Positions 11,861 to 19,378 of a DNA stretch of 64,000 nt are shown in pieces; positions within the stretch are counted from its first letter, which is position 1; every line of letters begins with the position of its first letter. A program made the position numbers and the translations under genes. The stretch covers positions 372,001-436,000 of the forward strand of contig NZ_VTTH01000003.1 in the NCBI RefSeq assembly GCF_008831265.1, written 5' to 3'. Below the pieces are notes generated by a model. It worked only from the letters and a program-made list of their open reading frames with translations. It ran no database searches and had not been told where the DNA came from. The DNA is from Lacisediminimonas profundi (GTDB taxonomy: Bacteria; Pseudomonadota; Gammaproteobacteria; Burkholderiales; Burkholderiaceae_D).

Positions 11861-12542
11861 GCCAAATCCTCTCCCGAATTCCCCTGCGATCGAAGCGGTC
11901 AATCTCACCAAACGCGTCGCCGACGCAACCGGCGAATTGACCATACTGGACGGGGTGGATTTTACCTTGGAGCCAGGGTCCACGCTCGCCATCGTCGGCG
12001 CTTCCGGCTCCGGCAAGTCGACCTTGCTCGGCCTGCTGGCCGGACTTGATACGCCCTCCGAGGGTACCGTGAAAATACACGGGGTCGATATTTTTGCGCT
12101 GGACGAGGACGGACGCGCAGCCCTGCGCATGAGCCAGTTGGGATTCGTGTTCCAGTCTTTCCAGTTGCTGCCGCACCTGACCGCGCTGGAAAATGTCATG
12201 TTGCCGCTCGAACTCAAGGGCCAGGGGCGTGCCCGCCAGCTTGCCCAGGGGATGCTCGAACGCGTCGGCCTGGGCTCGCGGCTGGCGCATTATCCAAAAT
12301 ACCTGTCGGGCGGGGAGCAGCAGCGCGTGGCGCTGGCACGCGCCTTCGTCGGCGAGCCGCCCCTGCTGCTGGCCGACGAGCCGACCGGAAGCCTGGACGC
12401 CGCCACCGGCGAGGCAGTCATCAAGCTGATGTTCGAACTGAACCGGGAACGCGGCTCGACCCTGGTGCTGGTAACCCATGATCCTGCGATCGCGGCCATG
12501 TGCCAGCGCACGATCACGATCACGGCGGGCCGGCTCAGCTAG
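11859..12542 (+). CDS. ybbA: ABC transporter ATP-binding protein, YbbA/LolD type
   Basis: ATPase subunit of a MacB/LolCDE-like (FtsX-type permease) ABC system. It has 227 aa from the ATG at 11859. Walker A is GASGSGKST, Q-loop FVFQSFQLLPH, signature LSGGEQQRVALARA, Walker B LLLADEPTGSLD, H-loop VTHD. The expected FtsX-like permease (YbbP) does not follow; the next gene is nnr on the other strand, overlapping this one by 8 bp at the 3' ends. The partner must be encoded elsewhere or be absent. Confidence 0.92.
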   Translation: MPNPLPNSPAIEAVNLTKRVADATGELTILDGVDFTLEPGSTLAIVGASGSGKSTLLGLLAGLDTPSEGTVKIHGVDIFALDEDGRAALRMSQLGFVFQSFQLLPHLTALENVMLPLELKGQGRARQLAQGMLERVGLGSRLAHYPKYLSGGEQQRVALARAFVGEPPLLLADEPTGSLDAATGEAVIKLMFELNRERGSTLVLVTHDPAIAAMCQRTITITAGRLS

Positions 12543-14055
12543 GCACGCCGGCCCTGCGCCCGACCATTTCATTGATCAGGGTCCGGACCACCGGAATCAG
12601 TTCGGAGGCGGTCAGGCCGATCGGACCGGTGCCTTGTTGCACCAGCCTGTCCGCGGCAGCGCCGTGCAGCCATACTGCGCCCAGCGCTGCCTCCCATGCC
12701 GGCCAGCCCTGCGCCAGCAGCGCGCCGCCGATCCCGGCCAGCACGTCGCCGCTGCCGGCAGTGGCGAGCGCCGGATTGCCGGTGGTGTTGATCGCGATCT
12801 CGCCATCGGGGCGCGCAATGACCGTGCCCGAGCCCTTCAGCACCACCACCGCGTTGAAGGTGGCGGCCAGTTCCCGTGCCGCTGCCGGTCGGTCGACCTG
12901 CACGCTGGCGGTGGCGCAGCGCAGCAGCCGCGCGGCTTCCAGCGGGTGGGGGGTCAGCAAGGTCGGCGCGCGGCGGGTCCGGATGCGTTCGCGCAGGCCG
13001 TCTTCCACTGCAATCAGATTCAGCGCATCCGCATCGGCCAGCAATGGCGTGCTGGCGCCGAGCGCCCGTGCCAGTTGATCCAGCGCCTCGCGCGATTCGC
13101 CCATGCCCGGCCCTGCCACCACCACGCCATGGCTGAAATCGAGCGTCTGCGCGTCGCGGCACATCAGTTCCGGCTGGCCGCTGTCGGCCAGCAGGCCGGG
13201 CTCGATGAAGCCGATGAACACCCGTCCCGCACCGCAGTGAACGGCGGCCCGGGCGCCGAGCACCGGCGCGCCAGTCATGCCGTGGGCGCCGCCGAGGACA
13301 ATGACATCGCCGAAACTGCCCTTGTGGCTGTCATGCCGGCGCGGGTTCAGGAATTGCGCGAACGAGGCGACTGCATTGCATCGTGCCCGCGGCGAAGGAA
13401 ACAGCGAAGGTGCTATATCGAGACTGGCGAGCGTGACCGGCCCGGCGTGGTCGCGCGCAGCGCCGGTGTGCAGGCCGGGCTTGTCGCCGATGAATGTGAT
13501 GGTATGGCTGGCACGCACCGCTACGCCATCCGTGCCAACGACGGTGCCGGTGTCGGCATCGAGTCCGCTGGGAATGTCTAGCGCCAGCACCGGACATTCC
13601 AGTCGGTTGATGGATTCGACCGCATCGCGCATGGCGCCTGTGATGGGGCGGGCCAGGCCGATGCCGAACATGCCGTCGAGCGCCAGGTTCCATGACTGGC
13701 TGAACAGTCCGGCGGCCGCGGTAGCGGGGTGGAACGGAACGCCATGGTTGCAGGCACGCTGGTACGCCGCCGCGGCATCGCCCTGCAGCGCGGCCGGCTC
13801 GGCAAGCAGCAGCACATGGACGTCTTGCCCGGCGTCGCACAGTCGGCTTGCTGCCTCGATCGCATCGCCGCCGTTGTTGCCCGGCCCTGCCACGGCGAGG
13901 ATGCGGGCCTCGGGCACTTTTGCAAGTTCAATCGCCAGCGCGGCGGCTGCCATGCCCGCGCGCTGCATCAGGGCATGCGGTGGCAGCGAGGACATTGCGG
14001 CGTGCTCGATGGCGCGCAGTTCGGTGACGGAGTAGAGGGCTTGGGCGGGGTTCAT
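12535..14055 (-). CDS. nnr: Bifunctional NAD(P)HX epimerase / ADP-dependent NAD(P)HX dehydratase
   Basis: Repairs hydrated NADH/NADPH. The N-terminal YjeF/NnrE epimerase half (about 1-215) shows GPGNNGGDAIEAASRL. The C-terminal NnrD dehydratase half (about 225-500) shows VLGGAHGMTGAPVLGARAA, LTPHPLEAARLL and the ATP-site NPALATAGSGDVLAGIGG. It is 506 aa, the normal fused length. Its start (MNPAQALYSVTE) lies at the edge of repeat copy 1. Its last 8 bp overlap the end of ybbA in convergent orientation, with interlocking stop codons. Confidence 0.94.
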   Translation of the reverse strand: MNPAQALYSVTELRAIEHAAMSSLPPHALMQRAGMAAAALAIELAKVPEARILAVAGPGNNGGDAIEAASRLCDAGQDVHVLLLAEPAALQGDAAAAYQRACNHGVPFHPATAAAGLFSQSWNLALDGMFGIGLARPITGAMRDAVESINRLECPVLALDIPSGLDADTGTVVGTDGVAVRASHTITFIGDKPGLHTGAARDHAGPVTLASLDIAPSLFPSPRARCNAVASFAQFLNPRRHDSHKGSFGDVIVLGGAHGMTGAPVLGARAAVHCGAGRVFIGFIEPGLLADSGQPELMCRDAQTLDFSHGVVVAGPGMGESREALDQLARALGASTPLLADADALNLIAVEDGLRERIRTRRAPTLLTPHPLEAARLLRCATASVQVDRPAAARELAATFNAVVVLKGSGTVIARPDGEIAINTTGNPALATAGSGDVLAGIGGALLAQGWPAWEAALGAVWLHGAAADRLVQQGTGPIGLTASELIPVVRTLINEMVGRRAGVPS

Positions 14056-14189
14056 GACGGACGATTGTATGTCGGTCTTGTCATGGTGTCATGCGGTGGT
14101 GGATTGTGGCGTTAACCGGGCAGGTCACCGGCGGATGCCACGAACGCTCCCGTCGTTTCAGGATTGGTTCTCACTCACATTCGTAGGTG

Positions 14190-14970
14190 TTTTGTGGCTT
14201 TTTGGCTTGCGGGTCGTTTGGCTGGGTTTGATGGTTGTCGGTGTGAAGCCGGGAGACACCCCGGCGGGTGTGTCCCTTTCTTTTTAAAAAGAAAGGAACC
14301 AAAGAAAACACCGTCAAAACCCACTTGGCCAACGCCCGCTCCGAACGCCAACCAGACGCGGATGTCTGGGCTAATCCAGTGCGACGTTCGCGAGAGATGA
14401 TCCCTCGGCTGTGTGCCGCTTACCTAATCAGCCAACCCCATGAAGTGTCTTATACCGATGCCCAGCGCACCGTTGACTCTTAATGTTTTTCGAAGCTTCA
14501 AACAAGCGACGGATGGGATCTGTTCAGGAACAGCAGAGAGCAGCAGAGAACAGCAGAAAATCCCCTGCGATCCCCACTCCCGCTGACAATCGGACCTCAA
14601 GCGCCAATTAGCGGCTTCGAAAACAATTGGGAGTCAACGAGCGGTGGTGTGCGGTCGGCGGCATTGAAGCGGGTTGGCTGATCCCGGTCAGAGGCGAACG
14701 AGTGGCAGGACCTTCCTCGCGAACGCCGCAATGGTTCGGCCCAGGCGTCCGCGTCTGGTTGGCGTTCGAGGCGAGCGTTGGCCAAGTGGGTTTTGACTTT
14801 GGTTTCTTTGGTGACTTTCTTTTCCAAAAGAAAGTTACACACCCGCCGGGGTGTCTCCCGGCTTCACACCGACAACCATCAAACCCAGCCAAACGAACCG
14901 CAAGCCAAAGAGCCGCAAAATCACAAAATCACAAAATCGCAAAATCACCAATCCACTCACTCACGAATCC
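14190..14970 (-). repeat. Composite inverted repeat element, copy 1
   Basis: Gene-free block with two facing arms. The left arm (about 14190-14526, type 1 read on plus) and right arm (about 14595-14970, type 2 read on minus) are homologous from the outer ends to a GTTCGCGAG motif, about 215 bp, then diverge inward. Each arm has a GCCGGG/CCCGGC hairpin, a CTTTCTTTT/AAAAGAAAG palindrome and the landmark ACTTGGCCAACGC. The centre holds a 3 x 10-bp repeat (14531-14560); the right edge holds a 4 x 8-bp repeat (14917-14948). It is the reverse complement of copies 2 and 3. Short open frames inside (81 and 71 codons) do not look protein-coding. Confidence 0.85.
14917..14948. repeat. 8-bp tandem repeat at the edge of copy 1
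   Basis: Four consecutive units of AAAATCAC (the third reads AAAATCGC). It occurs only in this copy of the element. Confidence 0.85.
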
Positions 14971-15035
14971 GGGCAGGATCCGGGCAATTAACAGCCCATG
15001 AAAGCGAGCAAACGACCGTAGTGGGTCGAGCCGCA

Positions 15036-16151
15036 TCACCCGCCCGGAACCATCCCGAAAATATGATCCGCAATCGCCAGCGACGCCGTGAGCCCCGGCG
15101 ACTCCATCCCGTACAAGCCCATGTAATGCGCATTGCCATGCGACGTGAACAGGAAATCGGCGGCCTCCGCGTCCGGCGGGCTGATCTTCGGCCGCACGCC
15201 CGAATACGCCGGCTGCAATGAGGCGTCGGCAAGCCCGGGCCAGTAGCTGCGGATAGCGTGGTAGAACTTGTCGGCGCGTTTCGGATCGACGCGGTAGTCG
15301 ATGCCTTGGCTGACGTCGGAGAGCCACTCCACGTCGGGGCCGAAGCGGGCCTGGCCGCCAAGGTCGATCGTCAGGTGCACGCCGAGGCCGCCCGGCTCCG
15401 GTACCGGATAGATCAGGCGCGAGAACGGTGGCCGGCCCGACAGCGAGTAGTAATTGCCCTTGGCGAAATACGCCGTCGGCATGTCATGCTGCGAAAGCCC
15501 GGCAATGCTTTGCCCCAGGTGCACCGACCACAGTCCGGCCGCATTGACCAGCAGCCCGGTCTCTATTTCGATCTCGCTGCCGTCGCCCGAGCGCACCTGC
15601 AGCACGATGCCGTCGTCGCTGCATTGCCCGCCGGTCACCCTGCTGTCAAAGGCAAAAAGTGCGCCGGCGTTCTCGGCGTCTCCCTGCAGCGCCAGCATGT
15701 AGCCGTGACTGTCGATGATGCCGGTGTTGGGCGAATGCAAGGCGGCCACGCAGGACAGCGCCGGCTCCATTGCGCGAGCGGCATCGGCGCTGATCATTTC
15801 CACTTCATGACAATCGTTGGCATGGGCCTGCGCCTGGATCGCGCGCAGCTTGGGCAACTGGGCCTCGCTGGTGGCGACAATCAGCTTGCCGCAGCGTCGG
15901 TAGCCGACGCCGCGCGCGTCGCAATACTCGTACAGCGCATCACGGCCGGGCACGCACAAGCGCGCCTTCAGGCTGCCGGTCGGGTAGTAGAGGCCGGCAT
16001 GAATCACTTCGCTGTTGCGCGAACTGGTCTCCATGCCGATGCCCGGATTGGTTTCCAGCACCAGCACCTCGCGGCCGGCCAGCGCCAGCCGCCGTGCAAT
16101 CGCCAGCCCAACCACCCCTGCGCCGACTACCACGCATTCCACTCTGTCCAT
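15036..16151 (-). CDS. FAD-dependent oxidoreductase, L-2-hydroxyglutarate dehydrogenase-like
   Basis: DAO-superfamily flavoenzyme resembling LhgO/L2HGDH, which oxidises L-2-hydroxyglutarate to 2-oxoglutarate. It has 371 aa from the ATG at 16151, which has TGGAG about 5 nt upstream; a TTG 15 bp further up is less likely. The N-terminal FAD motif is VVVGAGVVGLAIARRLALAG, followed by the family signature TSSRNSEVIHAGLYYP, and C-terminally SGVRPKI and NAHYMGLYGMESPGLT. The substrate is inferred from family resemblance only. Its 3' end faces the type-2 arm of repeat copy 1. Confidence 0.82.
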   Translation of the reverse strand: MDRVECVVVGAGVVGLAIARRLALAGREVLVLETNPGIGMETSSRNSEVIHAGLYYPTGSLKARLCVPGRDALYEYCDARGVGYRRCGKLIVATSEAQLPKLRAIQAQAHANDCHEVEMISADAARAMEPALSCVAALHSPNTGIIDSHGYMLALQGDAENAGALFAFDSRVTGGQCSDDGIVLQVRSGDGSEIEIETGLLVNAAGLWSVHLGQSIAGLSQHDMPTAYFAKGNYYSLSGRPPFSRLIYPVPEPGGLGVHLTIDLGGQARFGPDVEWLSDVSQGIDYRVDPKRADKFYHAIRSYWPGLADASLQPAYSGVRPKISPPDAEAADFLFTSHGNAHYMGLYGMESPGLTASLAIADHIFGMVPGG

Positions 16152-16290
16152 AACGCTCCAACGCAAGTGCGGGAATTCCGCGAATTTCGCTAATTTTGAT
16201 AACGAGCGTTATTGTAATTCGCGGCGTGCGCAGGAGGTGCGTAAGGATTCGATTTGGCAGGACCGATGGGAAGAAGGGGGCCGCGGCCGC

Positions 16291-16506
16291 TTACTTCTTG
16301 ATGTTCCGTCCGACCGCGCCGCCGACCACGGCGCCGCCGACCGTACCCAAGGTGCTGCCATCGGTCAACACTGCACCGCCTACCGCGCCAACGCCGGCGC
16401 CAATCGCGGTGTTCCTGTCCTTCTCCGACATGCCGGCACAGCCCATCATGCCGGAGAGTGCTGCGATCGCCAGCGTGAGCGACGCAATTCCTCGTATCGT
16501 TTTCAT
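16291..16506 (-). CDS. Small glycine-zipper lipoprotein
   Basis: 71-aa predicted outer-membrane lipoprotein. It has a signal peptide with lipobox SGMMGC (Cys near residue 23) and a Gly-rich 2TM-like segment (AIGAGVGAVGGAVL...GGAVVGGAVG) typical of the glycine-zipper/OsmB-like family, ending NIKK. A ribosome site AGAGGG lies about 7 nt before the ATG. Proteins of this type are often envelope-stress associated; no specific role can be read here. Confidence 0.8.
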   Translation of the reverse strand: MKTIRGIASLTLAIAALSGMMGCAGMSEKDRNTAIGAGVGAVGGAVLTDGSTLGTVGGAVVGGAVGRNIKK

Positions 16507-16817
16507 GATTTGCCCTCTGTGTACTGGTTGTCATCCGGATTCATTGGAAGCTTTTCCGCTGCCAAAGTTTCAGCGCCTGCTGCCGGGGACTTGCCGAAAC
16601 GCCATGCGGCGGGCCTTCACTACCGGTTTGGAATCATCCTGCTTCATGCGAGAATGTTCCCCTCGAAAACACATGGACGATGTGCCGGCGGAGCTGGGCA
16701 TCGGGCATCGGATATCAAACAGGGGCACATGCAAGGCTGGCAATTACGGATATTCCGCAACGGCACGTTCATCTGCTTCGTCGCCCGGTTTGGGCGGCTT
16801 GACTGCAGCGGGCAAGC
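16507..16817. other. Divergent intergenic region, no clear feature
   Basis: 311 bp between the minus-strand lipoprotein gene and the plus-strand GT39 gene. It must carry promoters in both directions, but no convincing -35/-10 pair, operator or hairpin was recognised, and the open frames crossing it resemble no known protein. Confidence 0.4.
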
Positions 16818-18500
16818 ATGAGGCGCACCTCGTTCGCCTTGCCGCCCTGGCTGGTATGGGCGATCGCCCTGGTGTTTGTCGTCGCCGGCCTGGGCAATTT
16901 CGCCATCCTCGATAACAACGAGGGCCTGTACGCCGAGATCCCGCGCGAAATGCTGGCTGCCGGCAATTGGCGGGCCTGGATCATTCCGCACCTGAACGGC
17001 TTGCCCTACATGGAAAAGCCGCCGCTGCTTTATTGGCTGACGGCATTGTCGTTTTCAGTGTTCGGCGAGTCCGAGTGGTCGGCGCGTTTGGTTCCGGCAA
17101 TGTCGTCGCTGGCATGCGTGGCGATGCTGATCCGCTTCGGCCGCCGCATCGGGCATGAGGCCGAAGGCCGGCTGGCGGCGCTGATGTTCGTGACCGGCAT
17201 CGGGGTGCTGGCGATGTCGCGGGTACTGATGTTCGACATGCTGCTGACCGCATTCCTGACGGCCGCGCTGCTCAATACCTGGCTGTTCCTGCGCGAGGAC
17301 AGGGCCGGCGCCCTGCGCTGGGCTTATGCAGCGCTGGCCTGCGCGGTGCTGACCAAGGGACTGGTGGCGCTGGTGCTGTATTCGCTCGTGATCTTGGGCA
17401 CGCTGCTGGCAGGCAGTGGCCGTCCGTTCTGGACATCCGTGCGCAAGTTGCTGGATCCGCTGGCACTGCTGATCTTCCTTGCGCTGGTGGTGCCTTGGCA
17501 TATCGCGGCCAATATCGTCGAACCGGTATTTGCCTGGTTCTACTTTTACAACGAGCATGTGTTGCGCTTCCTCGGCCAGCGCCAGCCGCACGACTACTAC
17601 GGCGGACCCTGGTGGTATTACCTGCCGCGCATGGCGATCTACCTGTTCCCTTGGTCCTTCCTGCTGCTGCTCCGGTTGGCGCCTTCGGTGCGCCAGGCGG
17701 CAGAGCCCGGCCTGCGCCGCTTCATGCTGATGGCGTGGTTGCTGCCGCTCCTGTTCTTTTCCGTTTCCACCGCCAAGGCCAACTATTACCTGGTGGCGGT
17801 GATGCCGTTCGCGGCATTCCATCTTGCGTTGATGTTTTGTCAGCGTGACTGGGAGAACAGCCGCTGGCGGGTGGCGCCGGCGCTAGCCATTGCCCTCGCG
17901 TGCGGCTTGCTGGCAGTGGTGGCGCTGATGCGCGAAATGCCGCCGCGGGTTGCCATCCTCGGACTGGACGAGCGCGGTTTCCTGATCCTGCTGTTTGCCG
18001 GAGCCGCCTTGTTGTCGGCGCTGCTGGCGCTGCTGGCGTGGAGGCGGGCTGCATGGGGCATGCCGGCAATGTTGCTGTTGTCGGTCTGGTTTGCCGGCGG
18101 CCTGGGATTTGCGCTGACGTCAATGGAGGCGTTCGTGTCCACCCGGGGCCTGGCGACCTGGCTACAGCATCAGCAGCCGGATCGGCAGGTGTATCTGTTC
18201 CGTGATTTCGAAAAGAAGTCCTCGCTCGCGTACTACCTGCGGCAGCCGGTGCATGTGATCGATACAGTCAGCGCCGACCTGCACTGGGGCAACCGGCTGC
18301 GCGCCAATGATGTCATGGTGACGCGGGAGCAGTTCCTGCAAGTTGCGGCGCTGAAGCAGGTCGTGGTGGTGGTCGCCGACGAACATCGTCCGTCGTTCGA
18401 GTCGTGGAGTGCGGCGCGCGAGATGGCGGCGGTCAGGCGCAGCGGGAATGTGACCGTTTATGTGAACCGGCCGGTTCGTAGCCCGAAGGAAGATTTGTAG
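16818..18500 (+). CDS. GT39 / ArnT-like membrane glycosyltransferase
   Basis: Integral-membrane GT-C transferase of the protein O-mannosyltransferase/ArnT family. Such enzymes use polyprenyl-phosphate sugars to modify lipid A or proteins on the periplasmic side. It has 560 aa and multiple hydrophobic helices. The first periplasmic loop has the expected acidic motif (ILDNNEGLYAEIPREML) followed by YMEKPPLLYWL, both hallmarks of the family. The C-terminus is soluble. No lipid A or aminoarabinose genes are nearby, so the acceptor is unknown. Confidence 0.87.
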   Translation: MRRTSFALPPWLVWAIALVFVVAGLGNFAILDNNEGLYAEIPREMLAAGNWRAWIIPHLNGLPYMEKPPLLYWLTALSFSVFGESEWSARLVPAMSSLACVAMLIRFGRRIGHEAEGRLAALMFVTGIGVLAMSRVLMFDMLLTAFLTAALLNTWLFLREDRAGALRWAYAALACAVLTKGLVALVLYSLVILGTLLAGSGRPFWTSVRKLLDPLALLIFLALVVPWHIAANIVEPVFAWFYFYNEHVLRFLGQRQPHDYYGGPWWYYLPRMAIYLFPWSFLLLLRLAPSVRQAAEPGLRRFMLMAWLLPLLFFSVSTAKANYYLVAVMPFAAFHLALMFCQRDWENSRWRVAPALAIALACGLLAVVALMREMPPRVAILGLDERGFLILLFAGAALLSALLALLAWRRAAWGMPAMLLLSVWFAGGLGFALTSMEAFVSTRGLATWLQHQQPDRQVYLFRDFEKKSSLAYYLRQPVHVIDTVSADLHWGNRLRANDVMVTREQFLQVAALKQVVVVVADEHRPSFESWSAAREMAAVRRSGNVTVYVNRPVRSPKEDL

Positions 18501-18508
18501 CGCGCGGC

Positions 18509-18526
18509 GGGCAGGGCTGCCTGCCC
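18509..18526. terminator. Hairpin between convergent genes
   Basis: 7-bp stem GGGCAGG / CCTGCCC with a 4-nt loop in the 34-bp gap between the GT39 gene and the minus-strand DUF2520 gene. There is no T-run; it may help termination from both sides. Confidence 0.35.
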
Positions 18527-18534
18527 TGGCTGGT

Positions 18535-19374
18535 TCAGGTTTTTCGCCCTTGCGCCAGCTTCGCAGTATGCTGCGCCAGCAGGTCGTATAGCGCACCCAG
18601 TTCCGGCCGGAAAGCCGAGAGTGCCTGGCTTTGCCTCTGCACGGTCCCGAAATCCCCGCGTGCAACCGGCCCCGACAGCGCCGCCTCCGGCCCTGCCCGG
18701 AAAATGTTTTCCAGGGTATTCGTCATCAGCGGCTGGATCATCTGCAAGGCTTGTGCGCGAGGCACGCCGGCCCCTTCATATGCCTGCAGCGTCGCATCCA
18801 CCAGCGTCACCAGGTAGTTGGAAGCGAACACGGCGGCGGCGTGATACAGCGTCTTGTGTTGCTGGTCGACTGGTGCCAGCCTGGCGCCGATCGCTTCGAA
18901 GGCGGGACCCAGCACGTTCAGCGCTTGCGCATCTCCTTCCACACCGCACCAGGTGCCGGCGAAGGAATGAATTACTTGCAGCGGTTGCGCAAAGCTGCGG
19001 ATCGGATGAATGCTGGCGACTTTGGCGCCGGCAGTTGCAGCAGGCGCCAGCTCGGCCGAACTCAGGGCACCGCTGCAATGGAACACCAGTTGCCCTGCAT
19101 GGATCGCCCCGTTGCGCGCCAGCCCGGCGCAAACCGGACCCAGCTGGCCGTCGGCGGTGGCGATCAGGAAAATATCGGCATCGGCCAGGCCATCCAGTCC
19201 TGCCACCGGCCGTCCGGCGCCGATGAAGGCGGCCGCTTGTTGTGCGCTGGCCATGCTGCGGGTCGCCACATCGCCGATGCGGAACACGCCCTGTTCATGC
19301 CACAGCCGTCCGAGCGTGCTGCCCAGATGGCCGGCGCCGATGATGGAGAGTGTCTTGCGCTCGCCGGGAGACAT
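18535..19374 (-). CDS. Rossmann-fold / DUF2520 domain protein
   Basis: 279-aa cytosolic protein. It has an N-terminal NAD(P)-binding Rossmann fold (LSIIGAGHLGSTLGRL) of the F420-dependent oxidoreductase-like type and a C-terminal helical DUF2520 domain (from about residue 140: YHAAAVFASNYLVTLVDATL). The fold resembles ProC/6-phosphogluconate-type dehydrogenases, but no reaction is established for the family. It is 4 bp after the ABC-F gene, hence the last gene of the minus-strand unit beginning at prmB or earlier. Confidence 0.85.
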   Translation of the reverse strand: MSPGERKTLSIIGAGHLGSTLGRLWHEQGVFRIGDVATRSMASAQQAAAFIGAGRPVAGLDGLADADIFLIATADGQLGPVCAGLARNGAIHAGQLVFHCSGALSSAELAPAATAGAKVASIHPIRSFAQPLQVIHSFAGTWCGVEGDAQALNVLGPAFEAIGARLAPVDQQHKTLYHAAAVFASNYLVTLVDATLQAYEGAGVPRAQALQMIQPLMTNTLENIFRAGPEAALSGPVARGDFGTVQRQSQALSAFRPELGALYDLLAQHTAKLAQGRKT

Positions 19375-19378
19375 GGCG

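Noticed and set aside
14268-14483. 71- and 81-codon ORFs inside the repeat elements as real genes
   Set aside because: They have no ribosome site, the differences between copies are mostly amino-acid changing, and they lie in palindromic repeat DNA that is open in several frames.
14190-14970. CRISPR array
   Set aside because: The repeats are long inverted arms, not short direct repeats with unique spacers, and no cas genes are present.
16507-16817. A gene spanning the gap before the GT39 gene
   Set aside because: The frames crossing it show no ribosome site, no sensible composition and no recognisable domain.
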